The position numbers were made by a program, and so were the translations under genes. Under the pieces are notes generated by a model that was given only the letters and a program-made list of their open reading frames with translations, did not search any database and had not been told where the DNA came from. Source: Cydia pomonella (taxonomy: Eukaryota > Arthropoda > Insecta > Lepidoptera > Tortricidae). From it: a DNA stretch of 64,000 nt. Of this stretch, positions 12,520 through 23,310 are shown piece after piece (positions within the stretch are counted from its first letter, which is position 1; each line of letters starts with the position of its first letter). The stretch covers positions 11,588,019-11,652,018 of the forward strand of contig NC_084705.1 of assembly GCF_033807575.1 (NCBI RefSeq). Direction: 5' to 3'.

Positions 12520-12720
12520 AATCAGCCAAGCGCACGTCTGGCCATGCTCAGTGTAGGGTTTCGTAGTTACCATTCGGTTAGAATAGGCTAAACGGGGGCT
12601 ACTAGCTTACTAATCATGTGCATTACAAGCATACGGTAGTACCTTCGCAGCGTTTTGTACGTCTTTTTACTAATAATCCGGTGGCTGACTGCATGAAACC
12701 GTACCTGATAAAAGAAAATT
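12520..12720 (-). repeat. dispersed repeat fragment
   Basis: The segment around 12530-12575, containing GGCCATGCTCAGTGTAGGGT, is an inverted relative of 17500-17550. Both are ends of the 'gggtttcgtagttacc' repeat family seen elsewhere in the window. Confidence 0.5.
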
Positions 12721-13018
12721 AAAATATAAAATACCTACTCTGTAGGGGTAGCTGACTTTTAGTAGCTTCAATTGTTTTTGGTTGGACGCGGTTTAACTTG
12801 GCAAATAATTGCGCAAAAAGCAAGAGAAATGGTACAAAAATTCATCAAAAAAACTTCATCGAAAAATAGAATGTATGAAAACATTATATGGTAGGATAGC
12901 TGCCTTTGAGAACAGTAAAAAAAGTGGCCGGCCAAATCCTGTGTTAGCAGGTTCCTGTGAATTAAACCTGTTGACGTATGTCTTTGTCGGTCTCACCTTA
13001 GCCTGGCAGTTTTTGTAG

Positions 13019-13059
13019 TCCGACCACATTTATTTTTATTTTTAATAAATGTGGTCGGA
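13019..13059. repeat. perfect 16-bp stem hairpin
   Basis: TCCGACCACATTTATT (13019-13034) and its exact complement (13044-13059) enclose a 9-base loop. It may be a minimal foldback element. Confidence 0.6.
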
Positions 13060-13612
13060 AACAAAACCTTTTTTTTATTGTGGCCGATTAAAAAGCTTTA
13101 GTCTTGAGCAAATTTCACTCGTTTGTTTTGTCAAAACTGTTAAATACCGGTCCAATGAATATTAATTAAATCAATCGATTTTACCCTTCCCACCAAAGGG
13201 GAGAGGCTGTCAAGTATCAATAAATAAGATGATTATCGTTTTTAGTGAACAAAGAAAATGTTAAGGGTAATTCGTTACGAATTCTCTTGAGAGGGGCCTC
13301 CTCGTGCCGAGCGGAACCTTAATAATTATTATAATAACGTTTATTATCTTATTTAAGCTTGGTCTTTTCTTTGACATCAACGTATACCAGACATCTAAAA
13401 ATAAACACGAGTCTTTAACTTAATGCTTATAACTTGTAACTTGTAAAGGTATTAATTATGTAGGTACAATCAACATCAGACAGATAGTAAAGGTCAAATA
13501 TATCGTAGCACACCTTTATTACATAGAAATAAGGACCACTTTTGCCGTCACTATCTATTTGATGCTCACTGTACCAAATATGGTTTACATAGCTATGAGT
13601 ATATTAGTTATA

Positions 13613-14662
13613 CTTAGTTTTTAGGGTTCCGTAGCCAAATGGCAAAAAACGGAACCCTTATAGATTCGTCATGTCCGTCTGTCTGTCCGATTCTGTCACA
13701 GCCACTTTTTTCCGAAACTATAAGAGCTATATTGTTCAAACTTAGTAAGTGGATGTATTCTATGAACCGCATTAAGATGTTCACACAAAAATAGAAAAAG
13801 AACAATAAATTTTGGGGGTTCCCCATACTTAGAACTGAAACTCAAAAAATCTTTTTTCATCAAACCCGTGTGGGGTTTCTATGGCTAGGTCTTCAAAAAT
13901 GATATTGAGGTTTCTAATATCATTTTTTTCTAAAATGAATAGTTTGCGCGAGAGACACTTCCAAAGTGGTAAAATGTGTCCCCCCCCCCCCCCGTAACTT
14001 CTAAAATAACAGAATGAAAAAACTAAAAAAAAATACATGATATACATTGTCATGCAAACTTCCACCGAAAATTGGTTTGAACGAGATCTAGTAAGTAGTT
14101 TTTTTTTTTATACGTCATAAAATTATAAAAAAAAATTTTTTTCATCAAACCCATACGTGTGGGGTATCTATGGATAGGTCTTCAAAAATGATATTTAGGT
14201 TTCTAATATCATTTTTTTCTAAACTGAATAGTTTGCGCGAGAGACACTTCCAAAGTGAAAAAATGTGTGTCTCCCCCCCCCCCCCCCCTAACTTCTAAAA
14301 TAACAGAATCAAAAATCTAAAAAAAATATATGATATACATTACCATGCAAACTTCCACCGAAAATTGGTTTGAACGAGATCTAGTGAGTAGTTTTTTTTT
14401 AATACGTCATAAAATTTAAAAAAAAAATTTTTCATCAAACCCATACGTGTGGGGTATCTATGGATAGGTCTTCAAAAATGATATTTAGGTTCCTAATATC
14501 ATTTTTTTCTAAACTGAATAGTTTGCGTGAGAGACACTTCCAAAGTGGTAAAATGTGTGTCCAAAGTGGTAAAATGTTGAACAAGATCTAGTAAGTAGAT
14601 TTTTTTTAATACGTCTTAAATGGTACGGAACCCTTCATGCGCGAGTCCGACTCGCACTTGTT
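13613..14662 (+). mobile_element. non-coding repeat element with internal tandem units
   Basis: The left end, TTTTTAGGGTTCCGTAGCCA, and the right end, GAGTCCGACTCGCACTTG, are the recurrent ends of a repeat family seen at least six more times in this window (20571, 21461, 44783, 54655, 56957, 58300). Between them lie nearly three direct copies of a ~285-290-bp unit. No reading frame is conserved across the units, so the element is non-autonomous. Confidence 0.65.
13858..14595 (+). repeat. ~290-bp tandem repeat, 2.6 copies
   Basis: Units start at CATCAAACCC at 13858, 14143 and 14433, giving periods of 285 and 290 bp. The first two are complete and nearly identical. The third is shortened by an internal deletion ending in a small duplication of CCAAAGTGGTAAAATGT. 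Units 1 and 2 each carry a run of 13-16 Cs. Confidence 0.8.
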
Positions 14663-17010
14663 TTGCTACTTATTACAGGACGCTTTGAAGGAAACTGAAG
14701 GATTTTATGGACTTAGGAATTAGTCGTTTCTCACAAAAATCTTGTATGTAGGAAGACGTAGGCGTATTTCTAGACCCACACCAATATACATATAATATAT
14801 TTTAATTGTATACAACGGACAAATAGTTCCTATTTAATTTACTTGCAGAAATAGCACTCTCGAGAATGATTCCGCATGATGCATATGACCTTTTTAATTT
14901 AGGTATATATTTTACTGCGCAGAGTACGGTTATGCTTATTCATTATTTGCTGTTCCGTATTATGTAGAAAGCCCATATTTCCTGGATGCTGGCTGCAGCC
15001 TGTGCCCAAATGAAAGAGAGCTTTGATACATGTATTTCTGTAACTGCACTGCGGCATCGGCGCGATGTTAAAGCAAAAAATCCAAGCGAGAGCCACTGTT
15101 TTCCATTACCGTAATGGAGTTACTATTCGGTAACATTTTAGAGACTAAATTTTAGGTAGCGTTCCTGTGTGACTTTTTGGTAACGCAAAAAGCATACCGT
15201 TCTTTGAAATCACTTTCCGGTTTAGCTACACTTGTTTACACAAACATAACACATACAAAGAGCGACTAAGTTACAATGTGGCTTACAATTTTTTTTTACT
15301 TGCAGTATCTATCTATATATAGTTATCGAAGAACACGTTAGGTACCTGTCAATGCTCTGTCTGAGTACAGCAGATTGTTAGTTGAAAAGGCTTGACCGGT
15401 ATATTGTTGGTTGCAAACTCAATACCACAAGGCTCTTTTTCCGTGAGAAAAGAAGACTAGATTAAGACCCAAACTTTACTAAATATCATTGTGATTTAAT
15501 TATTACATTATTTGCAATGCATCGTTCATCGTTCTCCTAATAAAATTAAACATTGCTTGATTTTCGTGACGGGTCACATATAATGCGACAACAAATTGTA
15601 TAAAAATATTGACATCATCACTGAGGCAAAACATCCATATATCCATCACGTCCTCCCTCATAACCGTGTTCTTTACACTTGTAGTTTGACATTTAACGTT
15701 TTCCTTTGACATAGGTATATAACTCATGTTATCAAGTAACCTCAAAACTTTATAATGCATTAATTAGATGAAACTACTAAGAAATTCATCAACAATTTTA
15801 CACCCATTCCTGAATTTATCAATATTCAGTTATGTATTCAGATTTACCCGTTATTTCACCAGATCATTAATTAGGCAAGTATAAATCAGATGTTTAGAAC
15901 TCTATCTTCATTATTTATAATTTAAATTTAACGCTTAAAACGCGTTTAACGCGTTTTGGGGGATGCACGCGCGGCGTCAAAAGCGATTAGGAAATACCTA
16001 AATACGTCACATTAATTAGTTTAATGTTATTAAATATTACTTTTAAAAAAAATATGGTGTATTTTGAACACTTCGAAAAAGTTATTCCCGTTACAAATTT
16101 AATGTATTAACAAGTTAGGCAATTGTTAAATACAAAGTATAAGCTACTGTAGGTATACTACGTGTAAAAATTCAAACCGTATTATGTTACCGTAATAACC
16201 CATTGTAAGTTCACGTGTTCTCCTTATCTAAAACTTGCCTCAGTGAAAACGCGTAGGTATTCACTAGAAAAAAGATTCACTAGATAAGCTATTTTTCAAG
16301 TTAACATTATGAAATATTTAAAAATCGTAGTTAAAACTAATTTTCTGCAATGCACTTCGCGAAAACTAGTTTTTAATAGAGAAAAACGCGTTTTCACCGA
16401 GGCGATAATGAAAACTAGTTTTAACTGGGGAAACGCGTTTTCATTTCAAAACGGGTTATTATGAGATAAAATAAAAATATTATATCATTAAGTAATATAA
16501 TGATTCAGCTAACCAGCTTAATAAAGCAAGCGTGATTTAACCGAAGTGACGACGAAAACAGGTAAAGGGCGATAAATTTAAAGTTAATTACCTCCAGGTG
16601 TCAGAGGAACCGCTCCAACAACTTTACTTCATAAGTCAGCGTTACGTCGACAAGCCGTTCTGAACATCCTCACATAACTTTATCCGGTTTTGATTATATT
16701 TAGCATGATATTCAGTTCCGTTACAGAGTCAACCTTTAGAAATTAGTCATGTTTTGGTCGCATGTTTAATCCAGTTAAGTAGTATCATTTTTGAAGCAAA
16801 GACACATGCCACGTAATATGGCAACTTATAACCTCAACTATCTTAACCATACATTGAACGTTTCGCTTGCTTACTTCAATTAAATGGGTACTATTCAATA
16901 TTCATCATCACGGAAACGATTATGAAATTTTAAAGGGGCAGATTCCGAGACAATTACCAAAAATCATTAATATTCGTGGTTCACAATAAAGTTATCGTGA
17001 ACGCCGAAGT
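14663..17010. other. unassigned DNA, possible foldback near 16.2-16.5 kb
   Basis: No coding region is supported. Between about 16190 and 16465, AATAACCC and GGGTTATT bracket repeated AAAACGCG and ACTAGTTTT motifs in opposing orientation, suggesting a degraded foldback element. The rest shows nothing I recognise. Confidence 0.35.
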
Positions 17011-17016
17011 GGGCCT

Positions 17017-17545
17017 TTTTAGGGTTTTGTAGTCACCTAGAAACCCTTATACTTAGTTTCGTCATGTCCGTCTGTCCGTCCGTCCGCGGCTTTGCTCCAT
17101 GATCGTTAGTGCTAGAAAGCTGCAATTTGGCATGAATACATTAATCACATAACGCAATAATGACAGAACGCAATTTTTTTAGGGTAACTCCCATACAAAA
17201 TGATTTTAATTGTTTTTTTTTTTCTTTGACTCAATAGTGTGGGGTAAACCATTTTTTTTTTGATAAAGTTAATATTTTCTGAAATAATCGCTCCGATAGA
17301 AAAAAATGTGTGTGTGTGTGTGTGTCCGCTCTAACTTTTCAACCATGGGTCAAAAAAATATGAGAAAAATCGTAAAACAAAATCGTCTTTTCTTGGTAAA
17401 AAGACGTATAAAGCACTGCGAAGGTACTCCCTTAGTCCCTTCTGCTTGTAATAAACATGATACTTAATAATAGCCCCCGTTTGGCCTGTTTTGACAGAAT
17501 GGTAACTACGAAACCCTACATTGAGCATGGCCCGACATGTTCTTG
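17017..17545 (+). repeat. 'gggttttgtagtc' repeat element, degraded
   Basis: It begins with a variant of the recurrent 'agggttccgtag' end followed by the typical TCGTCATGTCCGTCTGTCCG stretch. It contains a GT dinucleotide run (17307-17326) and ends with GGTAACTACGAAACCCTACA and GTTCTTGGCC. It is related in inverted orientation to 12520-12580. Confidence 0.5.
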
Positions 17546-19078
17546 GCCATTTTTTTTATTTTTTGTAAGTTAAAAAATTAATAAAATTTTACTGAGATTA
17601 TCATTAAACTATTTACTAAATATTTGATTAATAAATATACTATTCACTTCTTATTAAAGCGACAAATGAAATTAGCTGCAAATGGCACTGCAAAACAATA
17701 ACACTAAGTCATATTTCGATTTTTCGTGTCAAAATCAGAGGTAAAAAAATACTACTTACATGAGACTATTCAACAGTGGCGAGTAATTTTACTGGTGAGT
17801 CAATATGTAGAGATCTTTAATTCAAAATTTTAAAACCGATGTGTTTAGAACAAAATTTTATATGTGTGGAAACACATATAACAATTGAAAAAACCTGTTT
17901 AACTATTTATTATAGTAAAACTAAATATATTTAGAAGCAAGAGAGGTATTCTTATAGCTACCTATAGTACCTATATATACATTCCACACGGTATTGGTAA
18001 AAGACAAATATACAAGAGCTGCTATGCATTAAATAAGTTCTTGGCAGATTTTAACAGCGTCACATTGAGAAGCACCAACCCTTTATTTAGAGAAAATTAG
18101 TGAAACTTAATACGCTGTGATTATTTTGCTGTCAGAATGAGGATTTTGGTGTGTAGTACACACCAAAAACACAATCATTGGTAAACTAACAGACGAACAC
18201 TAAGGTGCCATTTGTAGTATATATGTAAATAACATGTCACAATAAAGCGCAATTGCGTTTTAGCAACATACTAATAGGGTTGGAAATTACCCTCGCTCAT
18301 TGATAGTTAGTTGCTCCAAACCAAAAGGTAACGTTAATCTTGCTGTCAGACTTGATTAAATCTAAAATACGAGCCGTCGCGGCAGCTATTGAGACAAGTA
18401 AATAAATAGCCGGCTTCAAAGTTGTCGCAATGTGCTAACGGGCCAAATATATCTTTAAGCGAGACCAAAAGCCTCCCCACCTTTAAAACAAAAGAAATAC
18501 AAATGACCGCCCTGGCGTGAAATTAATTCAAAGCAATGGGTCGACGAAATTGTATACAAAGCTAAGCGCGAAATAAAGCGAGCGCTTGAAAAAACCCAAG
18601 GTTCTTGTTAGATAAAGACCGTGGCGAGCCTTAATTGTCAATTCATGTAGCGAACCCAACAGCGATCTATTTGTGGGGTCACTTCGTGTTTCCTTCGGCT
18701 TTCGAGAAAATATTCAGGCAATAAGTAGAGAATTTATTCAGTATTGCATCGACTCTGATAATTAAATTTACTCAAACGTTCGTCTTGTATAATAAGCATT
18801 TCAAGTAGTATATTTAGCTTAATATTGAGCTTACAAAACTATAGTTTCGGTTTTTAAATGAAAACATATATTTATTTCCTCGACGGTAACATATAATTTT
18901 ATGTAGGTAAATGTTGATAAACTAGATATAAAGGGCCGAAATAGGAGCAGTTAAAAGGTCTCCGCTCATTAGAGCGTATTCTCCGTTGGAGCGCGCGGAC
19001 AGCATCTTGTTTTTTCCACAATTTTACTTTTACTCCCTTACTAAAGAGGGACGAGATGAGTGAAGAATATTTTGTACA
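17546..19078. other. unassigned AT-rich DNA
   Basis: No gene is seen. Patches at 18290-18720 are less AT-rich and could be conserved non-coding DNA, but nothing specific supports a function. Confidence 0.35.
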
Positions 19079-19079
19079 G

Positions 19080-19168
19080 ACCTTTTAAGAGTGAAGGGGA
19101 CGACCGCTTTTCCATACAAACGTAGTGCCCATTCCCCTGGATATTAGCATTCTTTGAAATATGTTTAT
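19080..19168 (+). repeat. half copy of a foldback MITE
   Basis: CTTTTAAGAG followed by CATACAAACGTAGT and GGATATTA matches the left arm of the complete foldback at 27531-27892. Only one arm is present here. Confidence 0.5.
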
Positions 19169-19169
19169 G

Positions 19170-19741
19170 CAATTTTATGTGTATTAATCATCAAGCCCTT
19201 CGTTTTATATTTTTCGATTATGGATTATTAATGGGAATATATACGAGCTTTAGCAACTCCCTCGTGGCAAAATTTTGTAGCCGCTTCATCATGAGTACCA
19301 CCTTTCTGACTCTAGCCGACATTCATTTGATGTGCTTTTTGAAATTAAGATTTTCATCAAGTGTAATGCTCAAGTACTTTACGGTGGTACAATTACTAAC
19401 CCCATCGAAAACTGTACCTACCTACTCGTTTGAATAGTTAATCGTCCGCTGAACTGCTACGACAAAGCTCTAGATCTGACCGTGAGCTGGGGGCAGAAGA
19501 AGTCGGTTTATGAAAACATAAGTATTTTGTTTTGAAATATAAGAGAGAGAGCAGGTTGTCAGCAAGCAACTTGGCGACAAACCAGTCTTCGCTATCGGGA
19601 AGCATTTCTCCCAGAAAACATCGTGGAAAAGCAGAGCAGTGTCGTCTGCATAGCAGATAATATCTGCCTAGCTGACAGGCAAAGAGATCAAGTCATTGAG
19701 GTAGATCAGAATCAAGGTGGGGCCGAGGATGCTTCCCTGCG
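19170..19741 (-). pseudogene. LINE reverse transcriptase fragment, YADD type
   Basis: Read on the minus strand from 19741, this starts with a motif-B region QGSILGPTLILIYLND, then ICYADDTALLFH containing the catalytic YADD. After a degraded stretch comes KVLEHYT/KS-FQKAHQ, the remains of the KYLGITLD...F..H motif. This is the core of a Jockey/CR1-like LINE polymerase. Stop codons and frameshifts are frequent and both ends are missing, so it is a truncated, dead copy. The plus-strand frame at 19177-19437 is its shadow. Confidence 0.75.
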
Positions 19742-20010
19742 TTCAAATAGTTATTTGTTGTACAAGTGAGCAAAGTTGTTGTTTTACTCCTTGTGCCAAT
19801 ATTAATATTGGCACCCAAAGAAGCGAAAGATTGCAAAATTGAACCACGAGCGTAGCGACGGGTTCGAAAAGTGGAAGTTCAAGGTTTCAAGGCACGAGAG
19901 TTAAACAAACTTTGCTATCGAGTGAAACACAAAAATGCTCCACATCAATTCGAGGAAAATGTACTCAAACGTACCAAACTGTAAAACGTTACAAATCATA
20001 TCCAAATTAA
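19742..20010 (+). repeat. dispersed repeat 'aagttgttgtttaaccgctcg' family
   Basis: Shares CACGAGCGT, GGTTTCAAGGCACGAG and GTTAAACAAACTTTGC with 38715-38945 (plus) and 34590-34830 (minus), and more weakly with 25386-25560 (minus). The members are non-coding. Confidence 0.65.
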
Positions 20011-20570
20011 AACTCATTTATATATTTTTTCCCCTTTTTGGTTCGCATGACTTTTTTTTTAATCTTATTTATTTTATAAGCCATACATCTTAAGATTAAG
20101 TCGGCTGGTTCGTATGACTTAATGGCATATAAAAAAAACCATTACTTAAAATAAAACGGGTTATAACTCCCACTAAACCTGCGTGATGTGATGTAGAGAT
20201 TCTTTTTTCAAATTTAAACAGTCTATTTAAATGCTTTGGGCCAGCGTGGGGACTATTATAGCAAAATCCCCGTCTCGCATGAGTGCTTATTAATATTAAA
20301 TTTGTTTAACCATTATTAATAAACCCTCCTTGCCTATAACATGTTAGCTAAATCTTATTTTTGTCACGAGACTGCATGTTTTTGCCGAAAATACTGTGGT
20401 TTATTCGGTACCGCCAGTCGCTTAATGATGTGGAAATAATGAAGAGCGCTATAGGTATTTGTTTAAAATGAACATTAAAAACGTTAAACCATGGCAATCT
20501 TCTTTCAATATTCCAAAGTTCTTAATCAATATACCTACAGTAAGTTGTGTTGGGGTAAGTGAGGACTATT

Positions 20571-20758
20571 TTTAGGGTTCCGTACCCAAATGGTAAAACG
20601 GGACCCTATTACTAAGACTCCGCTGTCCGTCCGTCCAGGCTGTATCTCATGAACCGTGATAGCTAGACAGTTGAAATTATCACATACTAAAAACTATGGA
20701 CAAGTGCGAGTCGGACTCGCCCACCGAGGGAGTGGGCGAGTCCGACTCGCACTTGTCC
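20571..20758 (+). repeat. 'agggttccgtaccc' element ending in perfect palindrome
   Basis: A copy of the recurrent repeat runs from TTTTAGGGTTCCGTACCC to GTGCGAGTCGGACTCG. Its right end is fused head-to-head with a second copy of the same end: 20698-20724 and 20732-20758 are perfect 27-bp inverted copies with a 7-base spacer. Confidence 0.7.
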
Positions 20759-20946
20759 GATTTTTATTTGGCTAGCTAGGTAAGCCTTCACGATTATTTT
20801 TTTTTGCTTTGCTTCACTCTTGTAATGATTTTTCAAAAAGAGAATGTTTGTTATAAATAAGTATCCCACCAGAAACATTTCCATGTAAAATGTTGCCAAG
20901 ACGATAGTCACGAAACCATAAGGCTCGCACTGTCAAAAAGTTATCA

Positions 20947-21325
20947 GAACCCCCAGTATAAATTTATTCGATAGCGAAACGTGACGTACGCGTTTGCGTT
21001 AAGTCTCATTTTGTATGCGATTTACAAACAGCGCGCTAAGCGGGACATTTGGAAACTCAAAATCCCAAACAAAATGAGACTTAACGCAAACGCGTACGTC
21101 ACTTTTCGCTATCGACTAAATTTACACTAGGGGTACTGTACCTCTATTGTAAATTTATTTGATAGCGAAACGTGACGTACGCGTTTGCTTTAAGTCTCAT
21201 TTTGTATGGGTTTTTGAACAGCGCGCCAAGCGGGACGTTTTGGAAAGTCAAAAATCTCATACAAAATGACACTTAACGCAAAGGCATACGTTTCGTTGTC
21301 GAAAATATTTACACTAGGGGTACTG
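20947..21325. mobile_element. palindromic MITE, tandem dimer
   Basis: Two adjacent copies (about 20947-21133 and 21128-21325) of a ~190-bp palindromic element with ends related to CAGTACCCCTAGTGTA. Internal arms carry CGTGACGTACGCGTTTGCG and its complement. Other copies are at 22137-22331 and 40806-41001. The dimer is inserted in another repeat: its left flank (20885-20946) and right flank (21326-21372) are contiguous in the copy at 57690-57800. Confidence 0.75.
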
Positions 21326-21460
21326 ATCTCATGTAGAGCCAAGCTTCAAACTCTAACTTCAAAAACTCTACACGTTAGCTAAAAAAATTATTCACAATTC
21401 ATTACTTTTTTGTCATAGGTTCATACTAAGTTCATATAACGAAACGATCAAGCTACATTT

Positions 21461-21570
21461 TTAGGGTTCCGTAGCCAAATGGAAAAGAACGGAACCCTTA
21501 TGGATTCGTCATGTCTGTCTGTCTGTCCGTCCGTTTGTCACAGCCACTTTTTTCCGAAACTATAAGAACT
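21461..21570 (+). repeat. truncated 'agggttccgtagcc' element
   Basis: It starts with TTTTTAGGGTTCCGTAGCCA and includes TCGTCATGTCTGTCTG and CAGCCACTTTTTTCCGAAAC, like the start of the 13613 element. It is cut off where LINE-like sequence begins at about 21570. Confidence 0.6.
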
Positions 21571-21571
21571 A

Positions 21572-21912
21572 TAGATTTAGATTTATTTATTTTCATAACG
21601 ATAAATTACAGTATAAATTATTCTTATGTTAATCTATATGAATTTACTATTATAATTCAATTCAATTCAATTCAATTCAATTTATTTTTATTTCGGACCA
21701 TGTCCATAGTGTTAGTATACATTCCCTTAATCCTATGTTAGTTAACTACTATACTAGCTCATAATAAATTATACACCAAGCCTCTGGATCCCATATGTAC
21801 TCCCTCCCAGTGTTTCCAGAAGGCGCAAGCAGGCGATTCTAACACTAGGCGCAAGAGGCTGTTGGAACTGTCCCGCACGCGACGCATCAGGGAGGCAGTC
21901 CTTTATGGAATA
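21572..21912 (-). pseudogene. 5'-truncated LINE 3' end with AATTG tail
   Basis: On the minus strand, 21912 to about 21790 encodes a peptide containing ASLMRRVRDSSNSLLRLV, closely similar to the LINE remnant at 2630-3238. A short 3' UTR follows, ending in AATAAA-like sequence and a pentanucleotide run (AATTG about six times, 21653-21682). The run is probably the repeated tail that this LINE family uses. The copy lacks the rest of the ORF. Confidence 0.6.
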
Positions 21913-22136
21913 CATGTCAAACTAAATATTTAGTAGATATGACATAATGATCGTCATTAAAACTAAGAGCAGTAATAATAATATTCTAGAACAAATGTCA
22001 TCTTAAATCAATTTTACATAAACTATAATGTTAAACAGTTATTATAATTTTAATTCCATGTATTTATCCACTGAATATAATGGGTTTTCTAATAAAAAAA
22101 TCCTCAATTGACGTTCAAATGCTTCGTCAGATATTT

Positions 22137-22331
22137 CAGTACCCCTAGTGTAACTAAATTCGATTTCCAAACGTGACGTACGCGTTTGCGTTTAGTCTCA
22201 TTTTGTATTGGATTTCGAAAGAGCGCGCCAAGCGGGACGTTTTGGAAACTCAAAATCCTATACAAAATGAGACTTAACGCAAACGCGTTCGTCACGTTAT
22301 GATGTCGATCAAAGTTACACTAGGGGTACAG
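22137..22331. mobile_element. palindromic MITE, single copy
   Basis: The ends are CAGTACCCCTAGTGTAAC and, inverted, GTTACACTAGGGGTACAG. The arms carry CGTGACGTACGCGTTTGCG and its complement around a GC-rich centre (CAAGCGGGACGTTTTGG). It is the same family as 20947-21325 and 40806-41001 and has no coding capacity. Confidence 0.8.
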
Positions 22332-22369
22332 TTAACACTTGGTATACTGTTGAAATCTAAAGTATAAGT

Positions 22370-22560
22370 GTCATTGAAACTTTCTATGTTTAATAAGTCT
22401 ACTATTGACATCATATCCCGAGAACTTTGTTTATCTGATATAATCCAAACCCAAGTTATGAGGGTTCAAAAAACGACGAAGCGCTTCGATAAAAGGTAGG
22501 GTAGTGCCCTCGCGCTTCGCTTGGCTCGTCTTGACGGGGGCACTACCTAAAATCTATAAA
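22370..22560 (+). repeat. dispersed repeat, inverted copy at 57.0 kb
   Basis: ACGACGAAGCGCTTCG, GTAGTGCCCTCG and CCAAACCCAAGTTA all recur in inverted order at 57010-57200. The pair is within the 'ggttccgta' family of elements. No coding is seen. Confidence 0.6.
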
Positions 22561-22612
22561 AGACATTTAAATGTATTCTTGGTATAAGAGTGATATAAAT
22601 TAAAAATTGACG

Positions 22613-22765
22613 GTGGTCATGGGGTAACGTGGTTGGACATTAGGGTGGGAATAGGGGTGGACATGGGGTTGGCCATGAGAGTCATCACAGCTTTGGTCAT
22701 GGGGTGGTCATGGGGTTGATCATGTGGTGGTCATGGGGTTGGTCATTGTGATGGCATGGAGTTGA
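22613..22765. repeat. degenerate GGTCATGGGGTT minisatellite
   Basis: Units close to GGTCATGGGGTTG are repeated about ten times with variations. Purine-rich on the plus strand; no gene. Confidence 0.7.
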
Positions 22766-23050
22766 TATTTGGTGTGGTATGAGCGTTTGCTCAATTTGCT
22801 TGTATTTGCGTCGGGACAAAATATCCGCTTAATTGAATACGACCTGACCTAGTATTAAAAAACGCGGGTAAAACTCAGTTTTTAAAATACACGACCTGGG
22901 AGAACTGCGGTTTTCAGACTAACTCGTGAACAAGCAATGTCTTTAAATTATAAAACAATCTGTCTCATAAAATTTATGCGTGATTTTCGCAAGTGATATG
23001 GAAGCCTAGAAAATGGCGTTGCAAAGGTACCTATGTGGCTTCATTCTTAA

Positions 23051-23310
23051 CGACCGATCTGGCCTAGTGAGTAGTGACCCTACCTATGAAGCTTATGGTC
23101 CTCGGTTCGAATCCCGGTAAGGGCATTTATTTTTGTGATGAGCACAGATATTTGTTCCTGAGCCATGGATGTTTTCTATGTATTTAAGTATTTGTATAGT
23201 ATATATATCGTTGTCTGAGCACGCACAACACAAGCCTTCTTGGCTTACCGTGGGACTCAGTCAATTTGTGTAAAAATGTCCCTACAATATTTATTTATAA
23301 AAATAAATAC
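23051..23310 (+). mobile_element. tRNA-derived SINE, copy 1
   Basis: The head has pol III boxes: A-box-like TGGCCTAGTGAGTAGTG and B-box GGTTCGAATCCCGG. The body carries GATGAGCACAGATATTTGTT and ATCGTTGTCTGAG, and the tail is TTTATTTATAAAAATAAATA. The same element is at 25693-25949 (minus), 40055-40310 and 43721-43885. From memory it is a common lepidopteran SINE. Confidence 0.85.

Noticed and set aside
13858..14595. CRISPR-like direct repeats
   Set aside because: The units are ~290 bp with no spacers, in a eukaryotic transposable element.
23103..23119. Possible tRNA gene from GGTTCGAATCCCGG
   Set aside because: The same box occurs at the same place in four SINE copies and no cloverleaf with paired acceptor stem forms.
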